Origin: Sphingomonadales bacterium
GTDB taxonomy: Bacteria; Bacteroidota; Bacteroidia; Chitinophagales; Chitinophagaceae
Assembly: GCA_016872155.1 (NCBI GenBank)
Contig: VHBB01000005.1
Location: 90,148 to 154,147 of the forward strand
Reading direction: 5' to 3'
DNA length: 64,000 bases
Position 1 is the first letter of the stretch. Each line of letters starts with the position of its first letter. The notes beneath the pieces were generated by a model. That model worked only from the letters and a program-made list of their open reading frames with translations. It did no database searches and was not told the DNA's origin. Positions 49,125 to 57,337 of this stretch are shown piece after piece. The translations under genes were made by a program, and so were the position numbers.

Positions 49125-50552
49125 GTGGTGCGAAGAAAAAAACCTGCTGTACTGCTACCCAATCTGCTCATCGAAGACTATGCGGCCGAAGGAAAATGCA
49201 TTGCCCGCCACGACGGTAAAGTAATTTTTGTAGAAGGGGTCGTACCCGGAGACCGTGCAGACCTTCGTATTACCAAGAGTAAAAAGGATTGGGCCGAAGC
49301 GGTGGCATTGAACATTGTCGAAAAGTCAACAGAAAGGGTTGATCCCTTTTGCGATCACTTTGGGGTCTGCGGAGGATGCCAGTGGCAAATGCTGCCCTAC
49401 GAAAAGCAATTACAGTACAAACAACAACAAGTCGAGCAGACCCTAAAGCGGATTGGTAAAGTAAACATCCCCGCTATTCAGCCTATTGCAGGGGCATCCC
49501 ATACGACCGAATACCGCAATAAGATCGAGTATACGTTTGGCAACAAACGATACCTGCTGTTCGCTGAGCTGGGAAACGAAGCCATTAGCGGGCTATCGAA
49601 TGTAGCCGGCTTTCATGCGCGTGGTTTTTTCGATAAGGTGGTAGACATCAACACTTGCTATTTGCAGGCATCTCCTTCTAATGAGATTCGAAATTTTATA
49701 AAGACGATGGCACTGCAAAAAGGATGGACCTTCTATGATAGCCGGGCCCACCAGGGCTATCTGCGCAATGTACAACTGCGACTTTGTCGCAGTGGCGAAC
49801 TTATGGTCAATGTGATCGTAGGAGAAGATAAGCCCGCCCAAACAAAAGCCTTGTTGAATGCTTTACTCGATCGGTTTGCCGGTATTACCACGCTGCTCTA
49901 CACGGTCAATACCAAATGGAACGACAGTATACAAGACCTGCAACCCATTGTTTTTTCGGGCAAGGGCTATGTAGAAGAATTACTCTATGGAAGCAGCCCC
50001 GACGAAGTATATCGATTCAAGATCGGACCGCTCTCCTTTTTTCAGACCAATACCGCACAAGCCGAGTGCCTCTACCGCTTAACAGCACAAGCGGCTGCAC
50101 TTACCGGTCAAGAAACGCTCTACGACCTTTACTGCGGCACCGGTAGTATCGGTATTTTTTTAAGCCGAAAGGCCGGTCGTATTGTAGGGGTAGAACAAGT
50201 GGCCGCTGCCATTGAGGATGCAAAAGAGAATGCCCGGATTAACCAGATTGCCAACGCTTCTTTTTTTGCAGGCGATGTAATTGATATTTGCACCGATTCG
50301 TTCTTCGAAAAACAGGGGCGTCCGGACGTGATCGTTACCGACCCGCCCCGTGCGGGTATGCACGAGGCGCTCATCGATTCGCTGTTGACCATCGCGGCTC
50401 CTACACTGGTCTATGTTAGCTGTAACCCGGCTACGCAAGCCCGTGACCTGCAACGGCTCGATTCGTTATACCAGATAACCCTGGTGCAATCCGTCGATAT
50501 GTTTCCGCATACCCATCATATCGAAAACATTGTCCGCTTAACACGCAGATAG
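49125..50552 (+). CDS. rlmD: 23S rRNA (uracil-5-)-methyltransferase RlmD/RumA-type
   Basis: TRAM-like N-term, CDHFGVCGGCQWQMLPYEKQLQYK Fe-S motif, LYCGTGSIGIFL, VTDPPRAGMH, VYVSCNPATQARDL; GTG start 49125 or 49128. Confidence 0.92.
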   Translation: MVRRKKPAVLLPNLLIEDYAAEGKCIARHDGKVIFVEGVVPGDRADLRITKSKKDWAEAVALNIVEKSTERVDPFCDHFGVCGGCQWQMLPYEKQLQYKQQQVEQTLKRIGKVNIPAIQPIAGASHTTEYRNKIEYTFGNKRYLLFAELGNEAISGLSNVAGFHARGFFDKVVDINTCYLQASPSNEIRNFIKTMALQKGWTFYDSRAHQGYLRNVQLRLCRSGELMVNVIVGEDKPAQTKALLNALLDRFAGITTLLYTVNTKWNDSIQDLQPIVFSGKGYVEELLYGSSPDEVYRFKIGPLSFFQTNTAQAECLYRLTAQAAALTGQETLYDLYCGTGSIGIFLSRKAGRIVGVEQVAAAIEDAKENARINQIANASFFAGDVIDICTDSFFEKQGRPDVIVTDPPRAGMHEALIDSLLTIAAPTLVYVSCNPATQARDLQRLDSLYQITLVQSVDMFPHTHHIENIVRLTRR

Positions 50553-50566
50553 CATAATTTTGTAGA

Positions 50567-51307
50567 ATGAGTGAGTTTCGATTTACGAGACCAGATAATT
50601 TTCCCCCCATTGTCAAGAATCTGATCATCATCAATGTATTGATGTATGTGGCGCAACTTACGTTGGCCGCTCGTTTCCCCTTTACCGAGTGGGTGATGCT
50701 CTGGCCTTTGATGCCCGAAAAGTTACAAGGCCTGCTGGCCGAAGCCGGCGTTATGAACAGCACCGGCCACTTTAGACCCTATCAGTTGCTTACGCATATG
50801 TTCGCACATGCGCCTCAGACCTTGTTTCATATTGTCTTTAATATGTTTACCCTGTGGATGTTTGGTAAAGTGCTCGAGACGGTTTGGGGCGGACCTCGCT
50901 TTTTAGTTTTTTATTTGGCCTGTGGATTAGGAGCCGCTGCGCTGCACCTGACCGTGCAATACATACGCTGCCAAGAGTTGCTGTCTTCATTTACGGCCGG
51001 CGATATCGTGGCCGTGCAGCAACAACTGGGTGCAGTATCGCCCGCCCTTGGGGCTAGTGGTGCGGTAATGGGCGTTATGGCCGCCTTCGCCTATCTATTT
51101 CCTAATACAGAGCTTTATATCATGTTTATTCCCGTGCCCGTCAAAGCCAAGTGGGCAATGCTGGGGCTAGCCGCCATCGATCTGTTTGGCGGTGTGGCGG
51201 GTGTTAGCGGAGACAATATTGCTCACTTTGCACATTTGGGTGGCGCCCTAACGGGTTTTTTAATGGTACTCTATTGGAACAAAACCAACCGTCAATCGTT
51301 ATACTAA
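50567..51307 (+). CDS. Rhomboid family intramembrane serine protease (catalytic residues present)
   Basis: LFHIVFNMFTLWMFG, GASGAVMG (Ser), AHFAHLGGALTGF (His). Confidence 0.93.
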   Translation: MSEFRFTRPDNFPPIVKNLIIINVLMYVAQLTLAARFPFTEWVMLWPLMPEKLQGLLAEAGVMNSTGHFRPYQLLTHMFAHAPQTLFHIVFNMFTLWMFGKVLETVWGGPRFLVFYLACGLGAAALHLTVQYIRCQELLSSFTAGDIVAVQQQLGAVSPALGASGAVMGVMAAFAYLFPNTELYIMFIPVPVKAKWAMLGLAAIDLFGGVAGVSGDNIAHFAHLGGALTGFLMVLYWNKTNRQSLY

Positions 51308-51324
51308 AGAATTAACCTGGAATC

Positions 51325-52224
51325 GTGTCTATGGGATACTCGTTAGGTGACAGTCAAAATAGTCTGACCCGCCTGCTCATTATCAATCTCGTTGTTTTTA
51401 TAACGCTGGCTCTTTGTAGAGCCTATTTCTTCTTTTTTTATCAAGATACCGCACAGATCGAAGTGGTTTTTAGCCAGCAGATCTTACAATGGTTCGCCCT
51501 GCCTTCAAGCGGTCAACAGGTACTGTATCGTCCCTGGACGCTGCTCACCGCCATGTTTACCAACAGGGGCGTCTGGATGATCTTGGGTCATATGCTTTGG
51601 CTCTGGGCCTTTGGATTTATTTTTCAGGACCTGAGCGGCCATCGAAAGATCATCGCGCTTTATTTGTACGGAGGATTGGCCGGATCGCTGGGCTATTTGT
51701 TAGGAGTTACGTTACTGCCGGCTACGTACAACGCCGGACTTTTTTATGGATCCGGTCCTGCGGTGATGGCCGTTGCCATTGCCACCACCATGCTCTCTCC
51801 GTATTACCGTCTCTTTCCTCAGTTAATGGGAGGCTTTCCACTTTGGATACTTTCCGTGATATATGTATTGATTAGTGTGGCGACCAAACCACTGCAGCAG
51901 CCACTTACCTACTTGCCACTGCTGGCCGGCGCTGCTATGGGATTTTTATTTATGCAGCTCATTCGAATGGGATACGACCTGAGCGAATGGATGAATGGCC
52001 TTTTTGATTGGGCAAACAACTTGTTTAATCCGGACAAGCCTTTACCCAAAAAGCCGGGTGTTCGTGATATGCATTTTTATAAGGCTACCCGTAAGCCGTT
52101 CGATAAAAAGCCCAAGCTTACGCAAGACAGAATCGATGCCTTGCTCGAAAAAATTCACCTGCAAGGAATCGATTCCCTGACAGCAGAAGAAAAAGAATTT
52201 TTAGAACGCGCCAGCCAGTCGTAA
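51325..52224 (+). CDS. Rhomboid-like protein lacking apparent catalytic Ser/His, with C-terminal cytosolic extension
   Basis: Rhomboid-like TM pattern (RPWTLLTAMFTNRGVWMILGHMLWLWAFGFIFQDL); GSGPAVMA and PLLAGAAMGF replace GASGAVMG and AHLGGALTGF. Confidence 0.85.
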   Translation: MSMGYSLGDSQNSLTRLLIINLVVFITLALCRAYFFFFYQDTAQIEVVFSQQILQWFALPSSGQQVLYRPWTLLTAMFTNRGVWMILGHMLWLWAFGFIFQDLSGHRKIIALYLYGGLAGSLGYLLGVTLLPATYNAGLFYGSGPAVMAVAIATTMLSPYYRLFPQLMGGFPLWILSVIYVLISVATKPLQQPLTYLPLLAGAAMGFLFMQLIRMGYDLSEWMNGLFDWANNLFNPDKPLPKKPGVRDMHFYKATRKPFDKKPKLTQDRIDALLEKIHLQGIDSLTAEEKEFLERASQS

Positions 52225-52230
52225 GAATAA

Positions 52231-52806
52231 TTACAGTGCCTGATCTATTTGGGCGCAGATGCCCGCAAAGATCGCATCGATACTTCCTTCTCCTGCGATC
52301 GATCTGAATTTTCCACTGTGGCGATAGTGGTCGGCCACCGGGCTAGTCTCTTGTGTATACACTGCAAATCGCTTGCGAATAACCGACTCATCGGTATCGT
52401 CTGAGCGACCCGAGGTTTGACCGCGTTGCAACAATCGCTTTACCAGTTCTTCTTCGGATACCTCCAGCGCTACCACCAGCGAAATTTCGGTCTGCTTTTG
52501 GGTCAATAGCGCGTCGAGCGCTTCGGCCTGGGCCACCGTACGCGGAAAGCCATCAAATAAAAATCCCTTGGCTCCCTTGTGCTGATCAAAGAAGGAATCG
52601 ACCATGCCGATCACCACCTTATCGGGCACCAGCTTGCCCGAATCAATATAAGACTTGGCCGAAAGCCCCAGCGGGGTTTGATCAGCAATTTCTTTTCGTA
52701 GCAGATTGCCGGTAGAAAGATGGATCAAGCCGTAGGTCGCCACCAGGCGATCGGATTGGGTTCCTTTACCGCTTCCGGGCGGTCCAAATAGTACCAGATT
52801 AAACAT
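52231..52806 (-). CDS. adk: Adenylate kinase
   Basis: LVLFGPPGSGKGTQSDRLV, LFDGFPRTVAQAEAL; start ATG 52806. Confidence 0.95.
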   Translation of the reverse strand: MFNLVLFGPPGSGKGTQSDRLVATYGLIHLSTGNLLRKEIADQTPLGLSAKSYIDSGKLVPDKVVIGMVDSFFDQHKGAKGFLFDGFPRTVAQAEALDALLTQKQTEISLVVALEVSEEELVKRLLQRGQTSGRSDDTDESVIRKRFAVYTQETSPVADHYRHSGKFRSIAGEGSIDAIFAGICAQIDQAL

Positions 52807-52897
52807 AGACAGTCGTTTTGGGCAGGTAAGCAAATATAAGTCGCAAGCACTATTGTATAAAGTTGAACCTTTAGGATGCCCTATTGTTAACAAACAG

Positions 52898-53485
52898 ATG
52901 ATGTCGATCTCTCTTTTTAGCTGGCCCCTACTAACCGTGCTATTGCTACAATGCAGTGCTGGCCCCGACACGTATCGGGCTACTGCAACAGGCACAGGCC
53001 TTACCGGGGCAGGCCCTCAAAAACAGATGGCTATGGATACCTCAAAAAAAGAAAACCCCATCTATTCACGTACCGATACCGGCAAGGTGGCGCTTCCGGA
53101 AAGTGAATGGAAAAAGATCCTCTCGCCAGAGGTCTATTACATTGCCCGGCAAAAAGGGACCGAAAGGCCCTGGACCAGCCCCATTGAGCATTCCCAAGAA
53201 GTGGGCACGTACTACTGCAAAGCCTGCGGCAACCCCTTGTTCAAGAGCGAGACAAAATTTGAGAGTGGTTGCGGATGGCCCAGTTTTTTTGAGCCGTTCT
53301 CGAAAGCAAGCATCTTGTATATACCCGATAACAGCCACGGCATGCAGCGAACCGAAGTACAATGCGGACGCTGCAAGGCTCACCTGGGCCATGTGTTTGA
53401 TGATGGGCCTCCGCCCACCGGGCTTCGCTATTGCATTAACGGAGTAATTCTTGATTTTGATAAATCGGCCGGGGCAAAGAAATAA
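52898..53485 (+). CDS. msrB: Peptide methionine sulfoxide reductase MsrB, exported lipoprotein
   Basis: Lipobox-like LLLQC; CKACGNPLF, GCGWPSFFEP, CGRCKAHLGHVFDDGPPPTGLRYCIN. Confidence 0.93.
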   Translation: MMSISLFSWPLLTVLLLQCSAGPDTYRATATGTGLTGAGPQKQMAMDTSKKENPIYSRTDTGKVALPESEWKKILSPEVYYIARQKGTERPWTSPIEHSQEVGTYYCKACGNPLFKSETKFESGCGWPSFFEPFSKASILYIPDNSHGMQRTEVQCGRCKAHLGHVFDDGPPPTGLRYCINGVILDFDKSAGAKK

Positions 53486-53515
53486 AGTACATTTGCCCTT
53501 GCAACCGGCCCGAAG

Positions 53516-54772
53516 ATGAAACTGTCGCAACTCGCCTCTACCCTCATCGGCTCTGAGATCGTCAAGCTCGGAGGAGAGATCAAAGAAAAGATCCGTCAAG
53601 GGGCTCGTATTTACAATTTTACCGTTGGGGATTTTGACCCTGCGTTGTTTCCCATTCCCAAAGAACTCGAGAACGCCATTATCGATGCCTATCGGCAAGG
53701 CCATACCAATTATCCCGCTGCAGAGGGCAATCTCGATCTGCGACAAGCCATTGCCTCTTTTATTTACGAAAAAGAAAAGTTGACGTATTCGACCGACGAG
53801 ATCTTGATCGCTTCGGGCGGACGACCCCTTATCTATACGGTGTTTCGCGCTATTTGCGACAAAGGAGATAAAGTGGTGTATGCCGTTCCTTCTTGGAACA
53901 ATAATCACTATACGCATTTTACCGAAAGTGAGCATGTGGTTATCGAGACCGGTCCCGAAACGCGCTTTATGCCAACGGCGCAACAATTGGCCCCTCACTT
54001 AAAAGGCGCCACATTACTTTCACTATGTTCTCCTCAAAATCCTACCGGTACCACCTTTGATAAAGCAGAACTATCCGCCATTTGCGATCTGGTACTCGAA
54101 GAGAATAAACAAAGAGGCCCCGATCAAAAAAAGCTATACGTAATGTTCGACCAGATGTACTGGCACCTTACCTATGGAGAAATTCGGCATCACAATCCGG
54201 TATCGCTGCGGGCAGAAATGAAAGACTACACCATTTTTATCGATGCCATTAGTAAGGCCTTTGCCGCCACAGGGGTTCGCGTGGGTTGGTCGTTAGGTCC
54301 GGCCCCCGTTATTCAAAAGATGAAGCAGATCATGACCCATATCGGAGCCTGGGCCCCGATGGCCGAACAAAAAGCACTGGCCGTTTATTTACAAGAAAGC
54401 CCTGCAATAGAACACTACTTGACCGGCTATAAAAAAGAGATAGAAGAAAGACTCAACAGCATTTACAACGGGCTCATGCAACTAAAACAACTTGGATTAC
54501 CGGTAGATGCCATTAAACCCGAAGCCGCCATTTACCTTACTGTAAAGATCGATGCGGTCGGCAAAACCACGCCGCAAGAAAAAACACTTTCTTCGCAAGC
54601 CGATGTAACTGCCTTTTTACTCGATGCGGCCGGACTGGCCCTGGTTCCCTTCTATGCCTTTGGAGCATCGGCCTCTTCTCCCTGGTATAGAATGAGCATT
54701 GGAACTTGTAAAAAAGAAGACATCCCTATTATACTGCAACAACTACAAGAGGCCTTGCAACCGCTTCGCTAA
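53516..54772 (+). CDS. PLP-dependent class I/II aminotransferase
   Basis: YPAAEGNLDLRQAIASF, LCSPQNPTGTTFDKAEL, DAISKAFAATGVRVGWSLGP. Confidence 0.92.
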   Translation: MKLSQLASTLIGSEIVKLGGEIKEKIRQGARIYNFTVGDFDPALFPIPKELENAIIDAYRQGHTNYPAAEGNLDLRQAIASFIYEKEKLTYSTDEILIASGGRPLIYTVFRAICDKGDKVVYAVPSWNNNHYTHFTESEHVVIETGPETRFMPTAQQLAPHLKGATLLSLCSPQNPTGTTFDKAELSAICDLVLEENKQRGPDQKKLYVMFDQMYWHLTYGEIRHHNPVSLRAEMKDYTIFIDAISKAFAATGVRVGWSLGPAPVIQKMKQIMTHIGAWAPMAEQKALAVYLQESPAIEHYLTGYKKEIEERLNSIYNGLMQLKQLGLPVDAIKPEAAIYLTVKIDAVGKTTPQEKTLSSQADVTAFLLDAAGLALVPFYAFGASASSPWYRMSIGTCKKEDIPIILQQLQEALQPLR

Positions 54773-54780
54773 GAATCCGC

Positions 54781-55017
54781 TTAATTTTTATTGATCACAA
54801 ACCGAAAGGAACGCAGGGGGCGTTTGGAGAGTTCCTCTTTAATGCGGGTTCGATTACGGGTAATATGATTGCGATCTACCAGTTCGGTAGCTTGGTAAAA
54901 CCGTTCTTTCATTAATGGAGTAGACAGTAAGCTAGAAAGGAACCTGCGCTCTTGCTCTACGGCCATTGCAGAGAGATAGGGCGTACAAACCAGAACAAAA
55001 ATTGAAGAAGCAGGCAT
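54781..55017 (-). CDS. Small hypothetical protein
   Basis: 78 aa ORF in otherwise unfilled 270-nt gap; no recognised domain. Confidence 0.35.
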   Translation of the reverse strand: MPASSIFVLVCTPYLSAMAVEQERRFLSSLLSTPLMKERFYQATELVDRNHITRNRTRIKEELSKRPLRSFRFVINKN

Positions 55018-55040
55018 CGATAGAACGTTTCGGCTTTACA

Positions 55041-55163
55041 TTAACGAACATTGCTCGGACAACCACAATTGCGAGAAGCCTTGGTACTGTACAAATTTCG
55101 GTTGCAGGCGCTTACTAACAACAGTAAAGAGGCCATGGCAAAAAGGGTACGGAGCAATTTCAT
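55041..55163 (-). CDS. Very small lipoprotein with C-terminal CGCP motif
   Basis: MKLLRTLFAMASLLLLVSACNRNLYSTKASRNCGCPSNVR: lipobox LVSAC and NCGCP. Confidence 0.6.
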   Translation of the reverse strand: MKLLRTLFAMASLLLLVSACNRNLYSTKASRNCGCPSNVR

Positions 55164-55248
55164 ACTATAAAAATCCTGAATTAAAACTACTTTACAAACG
55201 ATTTTGTTGCCCAAAGGTTCCGATTTTAGCTTTTTTATTTGATTATCC

Positions 55249-56412
55249 ATGCCGCCCCCCGCTCGCCCCTTTGTTGTACTGGTAGCCCCGTTAAACTGGG
55301 GATTGGGGCATGCCACCCGCTGCATCCCCCTTATTTATACGTTACAAGAGCTGGGATGCGATGTTATAACTGCCGCTGATGGGGCCAGCCGAACGCTGCT
55401 TGTAGAAGAGTTTCCGCAGCTTACCCATTTACCCTCTCCACATACCGAAGTTCGTTACGCCCGATACCAATGGCTATTTGGATGGGCCATCCTCAAGTTA
55501 CTGCCCCGCTTTTGGCTTCAATTGCATCGGGAGCAAAAATGGGTACGCAGCACTGTACAGCGCTATAAGATCGATGCTATTATTTCGGATAATCGCTACG
55601 GACTGTCTTATCCCCATATACCTGCTGTGCTCATTACACATCAATTGGGTATTCGCACCGGGTATGGCCAACTAGCAGATCGGTTAGTTCAACAAATTCT
55701 CTACCGCTATATAAATCGATACCAAGAAGTATGGGTGCCCGACAGACAAACAGAGCCTATGCTGGCAGGCGCACTCTCGCACCCCCACCATCTTCCACGC
55801 GCACCCCTACAATATATTGGTGTATTAAACAGACTCAAGACCAATGCCCCAGATGCTGCGAGCGAAACAACGCAACTACTCGTACTGCTGTCGGGTCCCG
55901 AGCCGCAGCGAACCCTTCTCGAAAAAATTATCTTACAACAAGCCGCCTCGTTTACCGGACAGCTACTACTTGTAAGAGGACTACCCTCTTCGCAACCGAA
56001 TAACCCCGCCACCGCATCGGTTGACCCCTCACTGGCTATGCTGTATGGAGTGGCGCGCGTTCGTATCGTTGATCATCTTACTACCGCTCAATTGCAGCAG
56101 GTATTACCCTCGGTAGATTTTATTGTTTGCCGAAGCGGCTACACTACGCTCATGGAGATGATTCCGCTACAAAAAAAATTACTCCTTATTCCCACACCCG
56201 GTCAACCCGAACAGAGTTACCTGGCGGCCTACGCCGACCGTCAGCGCTATGCACCTCAATTTTTACAGCAACACTTCTCGCTCGAACAAGCGATACAAGT
56301 AGCCAATCAATACCCCTATCGGTTTCCGGGTGCGTTTACAGAGACTCCCCGAGCAGCGGTCGTAACTCGTTTTATCGATCAGCTCAAACACAGACGCAGC
56401 CATTCTCACTAA
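55249..56412 (+). CDS. MurG/GT28-like glycosyltransferase
   Basis: VAPLNWGLGHATRCIPLI; VDFIVCRSGYTTLMEMIPLQKKLLLIPTPGQPEQSYLA. Confidence 0.85.
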   Translation: MPPPARPFVVLVAPLNWGLGHATRCIPLIYTLQELGCDVITAADGASRTLLVEEFPQLTHLPSPHTEVRYARYQWLFGWAILKLLPRFWLQLHREQKWVRSTVQRYKIDAIISDNRYGLSYPHIPAVLITHQLGIRTGYGQLADRLVQQILYRYINRYQEVWVPDRQTEPMLAGALSHPHHLPRAPLQYIGVLNRLKTNAPDAASETTQLLVLLSGPEPQRTLLEKIILQQAASFTGQLLLVRGLPSSQPNNPATASVDPSLAMLYGVARVRIVDHLTTAQLQQVLPSVDFIVCRSGYTTLMEMIPLQKKLLLIPTPGQPEQSYLAAYADRQRYAPQFLQQHFSLEQAIQVANQYPYRFPGAFTETPRAAVVTRFIDQLKHRRSHSH

Positions 56413-56415
56413 GAT

Positions 56416-57321
56416 TTGCGTTCTTTGCAGTGCAACCCTTTTCTCTTGCGCACCACTACCAAGGCCCATATTGCCGTACTGTTCACCAACTTTTTCTTCG
56501 CTACCAATCTAAGCCTGGTCAAGCATATCTCGCCCGCCATGATCGGCCCCTATGGGGTTAACCTGCTTCGAGTGGGCATTACCTTAGTTTTATTTTGGAT
56601 GCTTTGGGCCTTTTCGAAACAAGAGGCAGGGATCGATAAAAAAGATATTCCGCGCTTTGCCGCTTGTGCCCTAACCGGGGTGGTCATTAACCAGATGCTC
56701 TTTATTAAAGGACTCACCCTTACCTCTACCATTCATGCCGCCTTGCTAATGCTAACCACACCGCTGCTTATTAGCGTACTGGCACTATGGTGGCTACGCG
56801 AAAAATTTACAGGCCTCAAACTAGCGGGTCTTCTGTTGGGCATTGGCGGAGCCTTGCTGCTGATCTTATCGCGAGATGCCAGTGGCATAGCCAGCATAAA
56901 AGGCGATCTGCTTATTCTGATCAACGCCATTTCGTATGCCATCTATTTTATAATCGTCAAACCCTTAACCGGACGCTATTCGCCCCTTCATGTTATTAGA
57001 TGGGTCTTTACCTTCGGATTTGTTATGATCGTTCCATTCAGTTGGCACGATGCAAGCCAGGCCGCCTGGCAAAGCGCCACTCTTTCGCAATGGGCCGCGC
57101 TGGCCTCGGTGGTGATCTGCGGCACTTTTTTGACCTACTCGTTCAACAGCTACTCATTAAAACATCTGGGAGCTGCCATTACCGGCAGTTATATTTACAC
57201 GCAACCCATCTTTGCTGCTATTATCGCTGCCCTATTCTTACAAGAAGATTTTAGCTGGGAAAAAATGCTGGCCGGAGCCCTGATTTTTGGAGGAGTGTAC
57301 GTAGGAAGCCGCAGCCGTTAA
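56416..57321 (+). CDS. EamA/DMT family transporter
   Basis: Ten-TM-like DMT protein, two EamA repeats; TTG start 3 nt after upstream stop. Confidence 0.88.
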   Translation: MRSLQCNPFLLRTTTKAHIAVLFTNFFFATNLSLVKHISPAMIGPYGVNLLRVGITLVLFWMLWAFSKQEAGIDKKDIPRFAACALTGVVINQMLFIKGLTLTSTIHAALLMLTTPLLISVLALWWLREKFTGLKLAGLLLGIGGALLLILSRDASGIASIKGDLLILINAISYAIYFIIVKPLTGRYSPLHVIRWVFTFGFVMIVPFSWHDASQAAWQSATLSQWAALASVVICGTFLTYSFNSYSLKHLGAAITGSYIYTQPIFAAIIAALFLQEDFSWEKMLAGALIFGGVYVGSRSR

Positions 57322-57337
57322 CGAAGCAACGGCACGA

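Noticed and set aside
53066-53998. 310-aa minus-strand ORF spanning msrB and the aminotransferase
   Set aside because: Crosses two well-supported plus-strand genes and has no recognisable motifs
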